Shown here in pieces: positions 11,150-21,900 of a stretch of DNA of 64,000 nucleotides. Origin of the DNA: Limnephilus marmoratus (Eukaryota > Arthropoda > Insecta > Trichoptera > Limnephilidae). The notes under the pieces were generated by a model, which saw only the letters and a program-made list of their open reading frames with translations, had not been told where the DNA came from and ran no database searches. A program made the translations under genes and the position numbers. The stretch lies in assembly GCA_917880885.1 (NCBI GenBank), contig OU862916.1:53728831-53792830 (forward strand). Direction: 5' to 3'. How positions within the stretch are numbered: position 1 is the first letter of the stretch; each line of letters starts with the position of its first letter.

Positions 11150-11715
11150 AGTTATATGGGTACCGCCGCTCCGGGAACCATTTATTGGGTAACCAACACC
11201 TCTGCCACAGGTCACCATCGCAGGGGTGCCTGGGGCGAGGTTTGTCCGGGTCTTGGCGGTGGATGTGTCTTGCCACCAGCAGGCAGGCCAGATCAGGAGA
11301 GACCGGTTGAAGGAGACGTTGTGACCTCGCAAACAGAATTCTTTTGGAACATCGCCTTGCACCGCAGTGGAAGGGATAGATCAAACGTTCGTCACTCCTG
11401 GACCCACTGACCCCCAGATTCCTACCCACCCTTCATACCTTATCCTTCCCAGAACTTCCTCTCCTTCTTGTCATGTGAGAACGGATCGCTTCTTCGACTC
11501 GTTCTTGTGTTCAACAGCTAGGCTGTGGAACGATTGGCCGGCCTCTCTGTTTCCTCTTTCCTACAACATGGGTCTCTTTAAGACCTATATTCATTCCTTC
11601 CTTTCTTCAAAAAGACCCCCCACAAGCATCCCCAAAGATGACACAGGCCCTAAGGGAAAATATTTTCCCCAAGTCGATTCCCTGAGTTATTGTAAAAAAA
11701 TAAATCAATTATAAT
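11150..11715 (+). repeat. Family A copy retaining the end of a LINE reverse transcriptase
   Basis: This is one of the longer family A copies, from the GGGTACCGCC start through 'CCCCAAAGATGACACAGG' and a degenerate terminal hairpin. The open frame 11367-11714 contains 'TDRFFDSFLCSTARLWNDWP' and 'LSYNMGLFKTYIHSFL'. These match the last conserved block of Jockey/I-type LINE ORF2 proteins (arginine-rich turn, 'ARLWN-LP', 'LFK--I--FL'). Family A is therefore best read as the 3' end of a LINE, including the ORF2 tail and 3' UTR. The sequence before 11367 is not coding in that frame. Confidence 0.8.
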
Positions 11716-12535
11716 GAAAAAATTGTATTGAATGAAATGTCCAGAAAACAAAACGTTGATGTTTTCTGGATCACTAGTAGGATATTTAAAATGTCATACT
11801 AATGTACCGGACCGTTATTCCTCCCGGTATTATTTTATAGCATTTAAAAATATTAAACACACACCCTTATAAAAAAGATTGGATTTATGGTGTGCTTTTG
11901 AATATTGCTTTCCTCATTTTCTCAAAACTTGGTATTACAATATAATATAATCTATAATATAATATAATCAACTGGACGATCGACTATTTGATAATTTTTA
12001 AGGTACTTTAAGATTATACAATAAGTTGGAACCAATTCAAAAAATTCCACTTATAAGTGTCAGTTTAGTGACACGAAGACATTTAAAGATAAAGGTAGGT
12101 AAAATAACCTTATAATAATCGATTGTTTAATGATTTATCGATCATTGTTATTTTTAAGATTAAGTACAAATATAACTCGAAGTTTTTTCTCAAGTGATTC
12201 AAATTGAAGTCACGTAATCGATCAAAGATAAAATCATACACAATCAAGTGGGTAGGTAATATTAATAAAGATGCCCACGTGTGTTTCCTATTCTGTTTTC
12301 CACAATGTCCGATCACGTACATCATATTGTTATATCCTCAAATAATCCGCTGGCATCTCTGTGTCCGCCATTAATTAAGACGTATGTCACTCCATCCTGG
12401 ATGAGGAGTAAATGAACTCTATGTTCTAGGAATTGGGGACCTTCGGAATATGTAGTAGACCTCCAAACACAAGGTCACAAATCTTCGCAAATAGTTTCAT
12501 AAAGTTCTGATTTGGGGTTTCTAATTTTTAATCTT
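11716..12535. other. Unassigned AT-rich spacer
   Basis: No supported gene. Contains a 10-bp stem hairpin (CCAGAAAAC arm paired with GTTTTCTGG, about 11742-11772) and short ATAATAT tandem repeats around 11938-11970. Small open frames on both strands look random. Confidence 0.5.
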
Positions 12536-12854
12536 TACATAGTACAAAATGAAGTCGCTCTCGCTGTCTGTGCGCTAAGATCTTTTAAACTACGTAACGG
12601 ATTTTCGTGCGATTTTCATCAATAGATAGAGTGATTCATGAGGAAGGCTTTTAGGTATATAATTTGTCAAGGTTTTGTGTTAATTGGTTGAAATATTTAA
12701 ATAAAGGGAGCGGGTTGTCAAGCGGGCAGCGTGCAGCGGGCTAGCAATCGGGTGGTGTGGATTTGATTTAACAGGTGGCGTTGGTTATAAAGGTTGGGTA
12801 ATGGCGTGGTGTTGTGTCTCGTTAGCCACAGCAGCGGGTGGCGGGGTCTGCTAG
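12536..12854 (+). mobile_element. Short Helitron-like element, plus strand
   Basis: Starts 'ACATAGTACAAAATGAAGTC' and ends in '...GGCGGGGTCTG' plus CTAG (12851-12854) followed by T, the Helitron 3' signature. It is homologous end to end with 23453-23970 on the other strand, sharing 'AAACTACGTAACGGATTTTC' near the 5' end and 'GGTGTGGAT' plus 'GTAATGGCGT' near the 3' end. GC-rich tandem AGCGGGC/AGCGTGC motifs occupy 12718-12745. It has no coding sequence. The 5' terminus is less certain than the 3'. Confidence 0.6.
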
Positions 12855-13190
12855 TTATTAATAAGGTATATTTATAAGAAGGTTCTTTTGATGATTTGCA
12901 AGTTTTGATACTTCTCTACAAAAATTATATCTGATGTATGCTATGAGTGCTGTGATTAAACTGACAATAGGTACTGAGTTCCGGTCTTAAAGGTAACCAC
13001 TATGTGAAGCTATTAGACTATCAAAAACGATGCCTTTATTGAAGTCGTTATTTAACGTGTGGTTATCGACCACTTCAGACACAGAGTTCGCCGCGGCGAT
13101 TCGAAAATCCAGCGTGGACATTTACAAATATTAAAAAATAATTGTCGAATCACTCGTATTAGATTTTCAATTAAACGAATGAAATTTAAT
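12855..13190. other. Unassigned spacer
   Basis: AT-rich sequence without a supported gene, repeat or hairpin. Confidence 0.45.
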
Positions 13191-13650
13191 TAATTGAATT
13201 AATAATAAAAATAAATATCTTTATTCAATGAAATTGGCAACATTATAACTAAAAAAATTACATGCTCAATGTAGTTTACAAGTAGATAACATCAATCAGT
13301 ACAAAAAATTTAACAAATAGAAAGTAATGTAAGAAAGGTTACACAGGAGTAGTATAGTTATACAATCTTTTTAGTTGTGCATAGCCTGCCTCACTAGGTG
13401 AACCTGTATTGAGGCAGAATTTTTTGTAAATTGTTTCTCGCAATTTTATCTACGGTTTTTTTATAAATGTGTAAAGTAGGTTTCCATACAGCAAAAATTT
13501 AATTTTAGTTAACATTATTGTTTGCATAAACCTACACAATTCATAAACTGCAAGGTTATTACTACAATAACAACTTTCAATGACTGGGCGTTTGGGTGAG
13601 GGCACCAGTATAGGCTCGATCATTAGAATGTACCCATATTTTAACATATT
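13191..13650 (-). pseudogene. LINE 3' end with nested hairpin
   Basis: Read on the minus strand, a hairpin at 13387-13416 has the same plan as the 3' UTRs of LINE1 and LINE2: outer stem TGCCTCA/TGAGGCA and inner stem AGGT/ACCT. It is followed by an AT-rich tail with AATAAAGATATT around 13204-13222. Upstream sequence (13450-13647) is open on the minus strand for 65 codons but shows no clear RT block. I interpret this as a 5'-truncated LINE tail whose coding remnant is decayed. Confidence 0.5.
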
Positions 13651-13739
13651 TTTTAAACTCTCTCTGTGTTTGACTCAGTTTTTTAATTAATAAAAGAAGG
13701 TACAAAATACCCAAAATAATTAGTACTTATCTGGGGAAG

Positions 13740-13885
13740 TAGGAGTTTTAATTAATTTAGCTATCTAATGTGAACTAAACTATGCAATTTGACTGTCCTA
13801 AAACGGTAAATCTCCTAGTTGGACAGTCAAAGCTTCCTTATAATGTATATATATACTTTTATGTTCAAATAAATAAATATCAACA
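13740..13885 (+). repeat. LINE-type tail with TTGACTGTCC hairpin, copy 1
   Basis: A perfect 10-bp stem (TTGACTGTCC 13789-13798 with GGACAGTCAA 13821-13830) encloses a loop containing ACGG and TCCTAGTT. A short AT-rich segment follows and the block ends in AAATAAATAAAT. The same structure occurs at 24360-24402 (plus) and 58158-58194 (minus), each followed by an A-rich tail, so it is probably the 3' end of one retroposon family. No coding part is present. Confidence 0.65.
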
Positions 13886-13959
13886 TATTACTTTGGGGTG
13901 GCACCTAGGTTCCTAGGTATTGGAATTTGTCTGCGAGAGACCACCATGCAGATAATAGA

Positions 13960-14115
13960 ATCGGTTCTAACTATTTGCAATGACCAGATCTGAACAGCCA
14001 TGATCTATTAAGTAGACCAGTTTCTCTTCTCCTTCCCCTCTGCCACTTTCTTCAGTATCACAACTTTCCATGATTGGGGGTGCTATAGTTCCACTGGCTA
14101 TGAACAGATGGACTC
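13960..14115 (-). repeat. Block D repeat, minus strand
   Basis: On the minus strand it has 'AGCCAGTGGAACTATAGCAC' and 'GCTGTTCAGATCTGGTCA', matching the order seen at 45030-45290 (minus) and 19258-19430 (plus). At 27830-28380 block D lies directly upstream of family A, so D is probably a more 5' part of the same LINE. Confidence 0.55.
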
Positions 14116-14393
14116 ACTGCTATTTATATATTATGATAAAAACGGTATAGTAATCGCAAGCAAAATATCATAAAATTATAACCGTTCAGGTAGTTCGTTT
14201 ATAATTGGTAAATACCGCACTGCTCACTGTTAATTGAAGCAAGTGAATCTATGGCATTCGCAATTATGGTATATTATAAGGCAGAAGGGTATGTGTAGGG
14301 AAGAAAATGGGGTAGAGGAAGGCGGGAAAGTTCCTGGTAATTAAGATTTGATCACCGAGTTTTCGAAAGAGATACAATTATATTATAATATTA

Positions 14394-15331
14394 TCTTCTA
14401 TATATATAAAAATCAATTGCCGTTCGTTTGTCTCGCTAAAATTCGAGAACGGCTAAGCCGATTAAGCTGATTTTGGTTTTGAAATGTTTGTCGTAGTCCA
14501 GAGAAGGTTTAAACGGTGAGAAAATATGGAAAAGTTGCGAGGAAGATAGTAAAAACCATAATTTCATTTTTCCAAATAAACTGTTCTTCCTACTTTTCTG
14601 TGAATTGCTAACCGTTCATCCGATTGCGATGAAACTTTGGTGAGTTGTTGAGAGCACGCCCGCAAAGGTTTCTGTATATACTGGTGAGCTCTGGTATCAT
14701 GAAATTTGTATATAAAATTGCAATTGGTGCCACGCGAACTATTTGAAAACTGAATGTACCGGGACTGAATGTATGGAATGCGGGAGGGGGTGGCGGATGG
14801 AAGAGGGGTGAAGGATGAGGGAGGGGAGGGGAGGGGAACAAGGGAGGGGAACTCGGGAAAGGGGGTCCGCGGGAGGGGTGGGGAGGGGAACGCGAGAGGG
14901 GAAGGGGACGCGGGAGAGGAAGGGGAACGGGACAAATGGGAAAGGACATGAGCTCTGGCATCATGAAATTTGTATTAAAAAATTGCAATAAGTGGCACAC
15001 GAGCTGTTCGAAAACTGAATGTATCGGGAATGAATGTAGGGAATGCGGGGACCTCGGGAGGGGGGAGGGGAGCTCGGAAGGGGAATTCGCGGGATGGAGG
15101 AGGTGATTATGGGAGGGGGGAAGGGAACTCGGGAGGGGGTTCGCGGGACGGGGAAGGGGGGGAGTAGAGTGAGAAGAGGGAAGGTGGAGGAGGAATCTGA
15201 ACGCGAGAGGGGAAGGGGACGCGGGAGAGGAAGGAGAGGAGGAAGGTGAACGGGACGAATGGGAAAGGACGCGCAGAGAGAAACAATTTCGTTATTAAAT
15301 GGCATAGCAACGCATGCCGGGTACCAGCTAG
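14394..15331 (+). mobile_element. Non-autonomous Helitron with purine-rich minisatellite
   Basis: The 5' end reads TC followed by TTCTATATATATAAAAATC and 'GCCGTTCG', and the 3' end reads 'CGCATGCCGGGTACCAG' then CTAG (15328-15331). A precedes (14393) and T follows (15332), the A/T insertion signature of Helitrons. The interior is a tandem duplication of roughly 260-330 bp whose units start near 'TGAGCTCTGG' (14684 and 14949). Each contains long G/A-rich arrays of GGGAGGGG and CGGGAGGGG type (14777-14945, 15046-15260). Overlapping 'ORFs' on both strands are products of this skewed composition. A relative occupies 63505-64000 on the other strand. Confidence 0.75.
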
Positions 15332-15817
15332 TATGTAATAATTATTAAATTGTGTAATAACACAAAATAATCAATAGTCGAGGACCTAACCCCTCGACCA
15401 AGGAGACCGTCAGATCGTCAGACCGACAGACCATCAATTACACATTGCACTGTAAACGTGGGACAGGTGCATCTTAATGTGGAAAATAAAATATGTTGTC
15501 CAACAAGTTAGTTTTGAGAAAAGCCGCATCGCCTTCTTATATTCGTTAATCCAGTTTTAATCCGTTATTGTATCAGTGACCTTTCCCCAAACCACCGGTT
15601 TCTGAGAACAGCTGACAGTACACAACCTACCGTTGAGTACCGCTTCATTACTTTTGAATAAGAATAAGCCTTGCAAGCAAAGCAGATAAGTGCCCGATAT
15701 CTTCTGCCTTTCTTATATTTTGCAAACTAGGCGTTTTTTTTTCAATTATTTCTGGCTTTCACCCTTCAAGGGTGTTCTAGGCCATCATTTATAATTACAG
15801 AGAAAGGAAAGGTGAAT
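15332..15817. other. Unassigned spacer
   Basis: No supported gene or repeat. It includes short GACCGTCAGATCGTCAGACC direct repeats near 15404-15430. Confidence 0.45.
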
Positions 15818-16720
15818 TTATATATTAATTTTATTTAAATGTGCAAATTTCAGAATTTTATGGAAGATTGGAGTAGAGTTCAGACTTAGAAGAGATGAGA
15901 TGTGGAATGGAGGAGAGGCAATTTTTGATAACGCTTGATAGAAGAGAGGATATTTATTTAGAGAGAGACAATCAAAAAATATGTGATCTAAAGTTCCCAC
16001 ACCTAGACCACAGAACGTACAATCTGGGGAGTCAAGCACATGAATTTTATAAAGGTGAGAAGGAACGGAACGATGTCCGATTCTCATACGAATAAGTAAG
16101 GAAATTTCTTTTTTGGAAAAATGGGGGAATTTTTGAAACCACGGTTTTGATGGGATAGTCCTTTGTATTGAGGCGTAGCGGGCACCCTTGGATTGACTAG
16201 CAATGTTCATACTCTGTCCAAACATTGCGGGATCTATCTATGATGATGGAAAAATATCAGACAGGGGAATATGGTTTACGAGGGTAACGTTGGGGTTAGA
16301 CGCTCCTTGTTTTGCCAAGGAATCAGCAATATCGTTACCCACTATGCCAACATGTCCAGGAATCCAAATTAGAGTGACAGTTTTTTTGAATCGAGGTTAT
16401 CAGTACTCGAATAAGACATACAAAGTGATCATCAGGATGAAGAAGAGGACTGGTTTTAAGTTTTTGTAGGGAACTGAGAGAGTCAGAGAGAACAAGAGAA
16501 TGTTCAAAATTATTTTTTATTATATATTTGAGAGATTCAATAATCGCAATGCACTCGGCAGAAAATATTGAAAATATAGAATATTTGAAATTGAATAAAA
16601 TATTCTTTCATTAGAATTATTGTGGTAAACGTTAATACCAATACCACAGTTAGGAGAGTCCGGAGATTTGGAGCCATCAATAAATAAAAGAGAAGAGTTG
16701 GGTTTGTAGTTTGTATGCAA
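15818..16720 (-). pseudogene. I-clade LINE ORF2 fragment: RNase H and C-terminal Cys/His region
   Basis: Reading from 16720 down, the fragment begins 'LLFIDGSKSP' (first catalytic Asp of RNase H), then 'SAECIAIIESLKYI' (Glu) and 'LVLSDSLSSLQKL' (Asp). A frameshift follows and then 'WIPGHVGIVGNDIADSLAKQ', the hallmark motif of I-type LINE RNase H domains. After another break comes an intact 135-codon segment (16225-15818) with 'LLIRMRIGHRSVPSHLYK', 'CTFCGLGVGTLDHIFFDC', the usual post-RNase H Cys/His block. The RT domain is absent, so the copy is 5' truncated and frameshifted. RNase H in this clade degrades RNA in the RNA:DNA hybrid. Confidence 0.85.
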
Positions 16721-18095
16721 CATTATTTCTAAACAATATTGTGATTTTTATATTAGCACCGTCATACATATTATAGTATGTACTACTTAAGATAAATAAA
16801 TAAAATAAGCAATTAATGGAAAAAGACGAAGTGGGGAAGACCATATATATTTTTTCATTTTTTATATCATAGCAGAGTAGGTATGATTCCATGAAAGCGC
16901 TACTTGTGGTATAGGTATAAATAAAATAACTAAATAATTATATACATGTATTTCTCCGAAACATGCAAAGTTATTTGAAGATCTTGTGAAGTTGATATTG
17001 TATCTGAGTCTGAGATACAATTTGTATCCTTTTGAAATTATCGTGGGTTGTACTGGATAACCCAATATCATATTTTTAGACGATTCCGTCTTTGTTGATA
17101 ATAAAAATAAAGCATGGCGTCTTCACCATCACTTGATTCTGTAGATATTTATGAACGCAATATTCCAGTGTCAGATCAGAGCTAAAGTGTTCTTCTTCAT
17201 TCTACGGTTAAACAGGCTGAGATAATGACTGAAATCGTTAAGTTGAGTTGCACCGTGAGAGAAGCTTGGTTGCCAACCAGTTTGCAACCCGCAGTTGCCA
17301 AAAACCTAATAGCAAAAAACCGAATATGTAGGTTCTAAAAATAATTATAATTTATTTGAATTTTAGAAACGTATAATAAAATTTTAGAATCTTACGTAGC
17401 ATTTTAGAATGTTATCACTCAACTGATTAATAGTATGTTTATTACTAAATAGGCTAAAACTACAATAACATGTTTACCCTTTTTAACATTGTTTATGATT
17501 GTATCCGTCAGTGGCTACCTTCCTCACTTTTAAATGGTTTTCTACAAACCAACACAAAAGAGCATTTAATATAAATGGCCTGATACGCCTACTAACCATT
17601 GCTTGCCGTGTACGACGTTCAGACGTGTAGGGACGTGAGGACAGGTCAAGAAAATTACGTGCGTATACAAGGACGTCCTAATAGTTTTTTCAACACCGGC
17701 TTCAATTACTACGAAACACATCTTGTCCAGGATGCCATAAAGCACATAGTAAATCTATCATGCACGTAATACTATAATAGTGACTGGGGACTTTAATGGA
17801 AATATATTGATTCAATCGGTTTCATGGTCGTTTGATAATATTTTAAGCCTGCAAATTCATTTACGTTTTGTCAATAAAAATTAGCCATGGTTAGGGCCTT
17901 ACTTGTTCAAATTTATATACGTTGGTACAAATTTTATTTAAATTAATCCCGTATAAAACAATTTCAGAGAACGGAAAATTATATTAATTCGAAAATTAAA
18001 ATTTTTTTGATTGTTACATATTTTATTATTATCGTGCAACAGCATATTATTCCAATAACAATTACAATTTAATAATATTAATAATTAGATAATTT
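16721..18095. other. Unassigned AT-rich spacer
   Basis: No supported gene. A short ATG-initiated frame at 17114 (MASSPSLDSVD...) stops after about 20 codons. The rest shows no hairpin or family repeat I could identify. Confidence 0.45.
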
Positions 18096-18145
18096 GTATT
18101 GCGCCGTTTTTGTGAAAAATCACCTCAAGGGCGCAGTGTTTTGTT
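18096..18145 (+). repeat. Family E short repeat
   Basis: A short motif of the form GCGCC-TTTTTGTGAAAAATCACCTCAAGG-GCGC, recurring at 27940-27990, 35362-35405 and, inverted, 56545-56588. Its ends can pair as a small hairpin. Its nature is unknown; it may be a conserved piece of a larger retroposon. Confidence 0.5.
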
Positions 18146-18807
18146 GCCAAATCAGCATTTAGGCAGGTGACTCTTCAATAATAGTTTTAAGGCATATAGA
18201 GAACAATCACTTACATCCAAATGGTTTGCATGTTGACTCCCTTCGTAATGATATGCTTTGCCAGGACTTTAGGAGGTTTTAGTGGGGCGAAATGACTGTC
18301 GAGAGTGAAGGTTACGTCGCCGACTGTATTTTGCGTGAGTAATTTTACTTTATATTTTGATTGCGGTCTGTGGGACCGCGCGTCCACATTTATGTAATAA
18401 ATTGAGCTGATGATGATTTTCATGAAAAAATTTTATGTTTTGTTTTAGGAAGTTAATGTTAAGTTTTTTTATATTTTTGTTCTTTATATTTTATTGTAAA
18501 ATTAGTGAAACTTACTGAAAAAGTAATTTTCCTTGGATAATGTTCCAATGAAGTGATCTCGAGTAAAAATGACTGAAAATTGCCTTTGATTGTAAAATGG
18601 TTAGATTTTAGTTTAAATTAAATATGTTTCAATTAAAATGTCTTGTTTTATTTACATTTGGTAAAGTCCGTAAATACAAAAAAAAAAAAAAAACAATTTT
18701 AGGTACAATACTTAACTTAACACGTCCATAGTATTGTATATAACACAAATGTAACGTCCATAGTTAAAGGTTAAGTTTTGGTATGCTAAAGCGGGCTATC
18801 AGCTTGG

Positions 18808-19208
18808 TTTAAGACTAAGGGTCGACCGAGAACTCGGTCTCGGCATTCTCGGCTACAAATTCTACCGAGAACTCTGTCTCAGTTCTCGGCGAAAAATCGC
18901 CGAGATTATCGGCCATAACCGAGACCGTTGTAAGTAGGTACGGTATAGGATAATGGGATTCAAATCTATCGTGCGCGACCACATTCGTCACTTGGTGTCA
19001 GTGCGTGAGAGAGCTGTCGATTGTGATTGGTCGGCTAAGGTTTGTTAGGGTGTGTTATTTCGATTTAATGTGTTTACTAAGTAGGTGTAATGTTTTGTTT
19101 TTGCTATACCATGAAAAAATAACGCATATTCACTTTTTTTCTCAATTTATCTATTCTCGGTCTCGGCCGAGATCGAAAAACCTGTCTCGGTCAACCCTTA
19201 TTTAAGAC
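18808..19208. mobile_element. hAT-type MITE with 8-bp target duplication
   Basis: The element 18816-19200 (385 bp) starts TAAGGGTCGACCGAGA and ends with the reverse complement of TAAGGGTTGACCGAGA. TTTAAGAC is directly duplicated at 18808-18815 and 19201-19208. Eight-base duplications are typical of hAT transposons. Subterminal CTCGG/CCGAG palindromes are concentrated at both ends and may be transposase-binding sites. No transposase is encoded. Confidence 0.85.
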
Positions 19209-19257
19209 CTTTATAATATTATTTCAAGTTTTTCATTATTACAATTTTTTTTCAAGT

Positions 19258-19615
19258 TAATACCGCACAACCGCCTGGAGCCAATGAGACTACAGCGTCC
19301 CCATTGGGTACAATGTGAAGCTGAAGGTAATGGTGAGGGGAAGGAAGAGGAAGGTAGGGAAGTACCTGGCTATTCAGATCTGGTCTTCAATCGCGGTTAA
19401 AGCCATTTTAAGCAACTCAAAAATTCCGTCACTCCTGGAAACATTGACCCCCAGATTCCAATCATACCTTTTCCTTCCCAGAACCTTTTTTCCTTCCTTT
19501 CCCTAAAAAGACCCTCTATATAGCATCCCCAAAGATGACACAGGCCCTGAAGGATTTTTTCGTCGAGGCCTCCTTAGTCCTCAAATCTCAAGTCTCAAAA
19601 AAATCTTATACCTTT
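19258..19615 (+). repeat. Block D joined to family A 3' end
   Basis: 19258-19420 matches block D (GAGCCAATGAGACTACAGC, then 'GGAAGTACCTGGCTATTCAG'). From about 19428 it switches to the family A 3' part (GTCACTCCTGG, CCCCAGATTCC, CCCCAAAGATGACACAGG). The middle of the element is missing, which fits an internal deletion. The terminal hairpin is degenerate. Confidence 0.6.
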
Positions 19616-20375
19616 TATTGCGACTCTTACCAACTCTGTCGTTGAACACATTTGAAATGTTCTAACTCAAAAATTTGATTAATTTGATAGTATCATATTT
19701 TTCTGGGGTTTCCGAGATCTTCTCTCATCCCGTTACTAGACAAATAATAATCGCTGATACCTGCGAACAATAAAATAATTTAATTTTTGTATACAATGTA
19801 GTATATTATAAACACCAGAAACAAAACAGTACAAAAATGTACTCCCGAGAAAATGAATACATTTATTTCGGTTCTATATTACGTACCGATGCATGTAATA
19901 TATAAAACCAAAAATGTTAAAAAATTAAGTGTAATCAAATAATGCTGGATCAGTCAATGAACATGTAAATTCAAAGTTCAGATTTTCTGCCAATGACCGT
20001 CTAAGTATTACCTAATCATTGAATTGAATTTTAAAACAGAATTATTTCTTTATAAGACGAATTTTATGTAAGTTTTGAGGCAGGATTAGCCGCTGGGTGA
20101 GTGAGCCCGGCAGAGTTAACGAACCTATTACGTTTTCAAGGATTACCGAGTATTAGGTATGCATACGCCATTATATAATTTGGCGATATAGGCTGTATGT
20201 CACGCAGTGGATTCGAGAATACATTAACTGAACAGCAGCAGATGTGTTCAGATATTCAATTCCGCAAAAGGAGGGCGTACTTCCTTTTCCCCGTCTTCAC
20301 ACCACTTCACGTGAACGTGATCAAATGCTAACAGCCCTTTGCCTTTTAACCCGTTTAATCACAGAAGATCATATT
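19616..20375. other. Unassigned spacer
   Basis: AT-rich sequence with no supported gene, repeat or structured RNA. Confidence 0.45.
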
Positions 20376-20945
20376 TCAAAATCAAAATCATAATCATTTA
20401 TTGTACAAAATTTACATTGAGTACAAAGGATATAACTTATAGGTACCTATATCCTATTTCTTCCAGTTAAACTAACATGTTGTACAGATTTGAACACAAA
20501 TGAAATATAAATATAAAAGTGGTGTAATACAAAGTGAATTTGTTTTAATTTATTATATAAACATAAATATAAAAACAGTTGTACCTATGTGAGGTATTCA
20601 CTTAATGTGTAATGAGACCTGTTCAGAAGGAATGTTTTTAGTGATGACTTAAATCTGAGTGTATCTTGTATTTGTTTAATATCATGTGGAAGGTTGTTGT
20701 ATACTTTAATGGCCATGTAAAAGGGTCCTTTTGGGAAAATTGTTTTGTTTGCTTTTGGTATTAATAAATTTTCTGTAAACCTTGTAGCGTGTTTATGTGT
20801 AGAGTTTTTTTGTGGAAAATTTTCTGGAGATGATCGCACTAACATGCATAACTCCATTATATATATGTCGGTGACTGTAAGAATTTTCAAATTTTTAAAT
20901 ATAGGTCTACATGAATTCCGATTAGCAGAGTTTGTCATTTTTGTC
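20376..20945 (-). pseudogene. 5'-truncated LINE, end of reverse transcriptase
   Basis: The minus-strand frame 20938-20585 reads 'NRNSCRPIFKNLKILTVTDI', 'ATRFTENLLIPKANKTIFPK' and 'MAIKVYNNLPHDIKQIQD', ending in a stop. This is the terminal block of a Jockey/CR1-type ORF2. It is the same family as 51570-52135 on the plus strand, which shares most of these words. The 3' UTR runs to about 20376, where the plus strand shows ATCAAAATCATAATCATT, i.e. a TGATTT-type tail. Only about the last 117 codons survive. Confidence 0.85.
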
Positions 20946-21900
20946 CCAGCTCACGTTGTGTCTCCCTTACTATCATAGTGAGAAGTATGATCTAAAGCAT
21001 AGGTTCTCAACGTGGGCGATAACGGCCCCTTGGGGGCGTTTTAGACCTTCAGGGGGGCGGTAGAAGACCAAGAGAAAATTGGGGGTCGTTTCAGACTTTC
21101 AGGGGGGCGGTAGGAGACCCAGAGAAACCCATCCCATCCCATCCCATCCCACCCCATCCCATCCCGTTAGGGGCCATCCTGTGACGGTGACCATAAATGT
21201 CTGAGAAAATGGTGAGGTCATAAAGAGTCATGGTAAAAATATATTAAAAAATAGTTTAATAGGTTAAGTTGGGTTAGGGTTACCGGCTATTTCAATTTTT
21301 TTTTTATAGCTTTTAATGACCTTTCTGAGGTGGTTCTGATTTGGTTTCATTCTGAGTTATAATGGAATCTCTGTGGCAAGGGGTATGTGGGGGGGTCATG
21401 AGCTTTGTGACGTCACATGCACCATGCACATAACGACTGCGACACATGCGACTGCCACAAAACTATTTTCCCTAACCCATTACGCCCTCCCCGTCGTGGT
21501 ATCCCGTTACGCCCCCTCGGTTGTGGCAAATATAATCGTGACGATAATTGCTGTTTCGGATTCACGAGTTAGGGGGCGCTAGAAATAAAAATATTCTCAA
21601 AGTGGGCGGTGGGCAAAAAAAGGTTGAGAATCTATGATCTAAAGGTATTGGAAAGAGAAAACAACACGCTTTATATTCCAATCAAAAATAATTAAAACGG
21701 ACACCTTTATTAAGCCAAAGTTTCCGAAGGCAAATTGAAAAAAAAATTGAAACTGAATTTTTTTATAATTATTTTTACATGAAATGAAAAAAAAACTGTT
21801 GACAAAATGAAATGACAAAAAGTTTTCTAATGAAATATGAGTGTTTTTGTCATCAGTAATTTTAGTTAGAAAAAACGTAAGGTGAGCTATTTTTGAAATT
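20946..21900 (+). repeat. Family C repeat copy 2, split by a hAT MITE
   Basis: 'GTGTCTCCCTTACTATCAT' (20959-20977) opens the copy. The sequence stops at 20997 and resumes at 21637 with 'GAAAGAGAAAACAACACGC' and later 'GTAATTTTAGTTAGAAAAAA' plus 'CGTAAGGTGAGC', exactly as in copy 1. The intervening 639 bp is the inserted hAT element. Confidence 0.7.
20990..21644. mobile_element. hAT-type MITE inserted in family C
   Basis: The element 20998-21636 (639 bp) has terminal inverted repeats CATAGGTTCTCAAC (left) and CATAGATTCTCAAC (right, reverse complement). ATCTAAAG is directly duplicated at 20990-20997 and 21637-21644. TIRs of the 'GGTTCTCAAC' kind are typical of Charlie-like hATs. The interior contains a CCCAT pentamer array (about 21128-21165) and repeated GGGGGCG segments. 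No transposase. Confidence 0.85.

Noticed and set aside
14564..15310. Several overlapping Pro/Ser-rich or Gly/Arg-rich open frames on both strands
   Set aside because: They arise from the low-complexity G-rich Helitron array, overlap on opposite strands and have no conserved motif.
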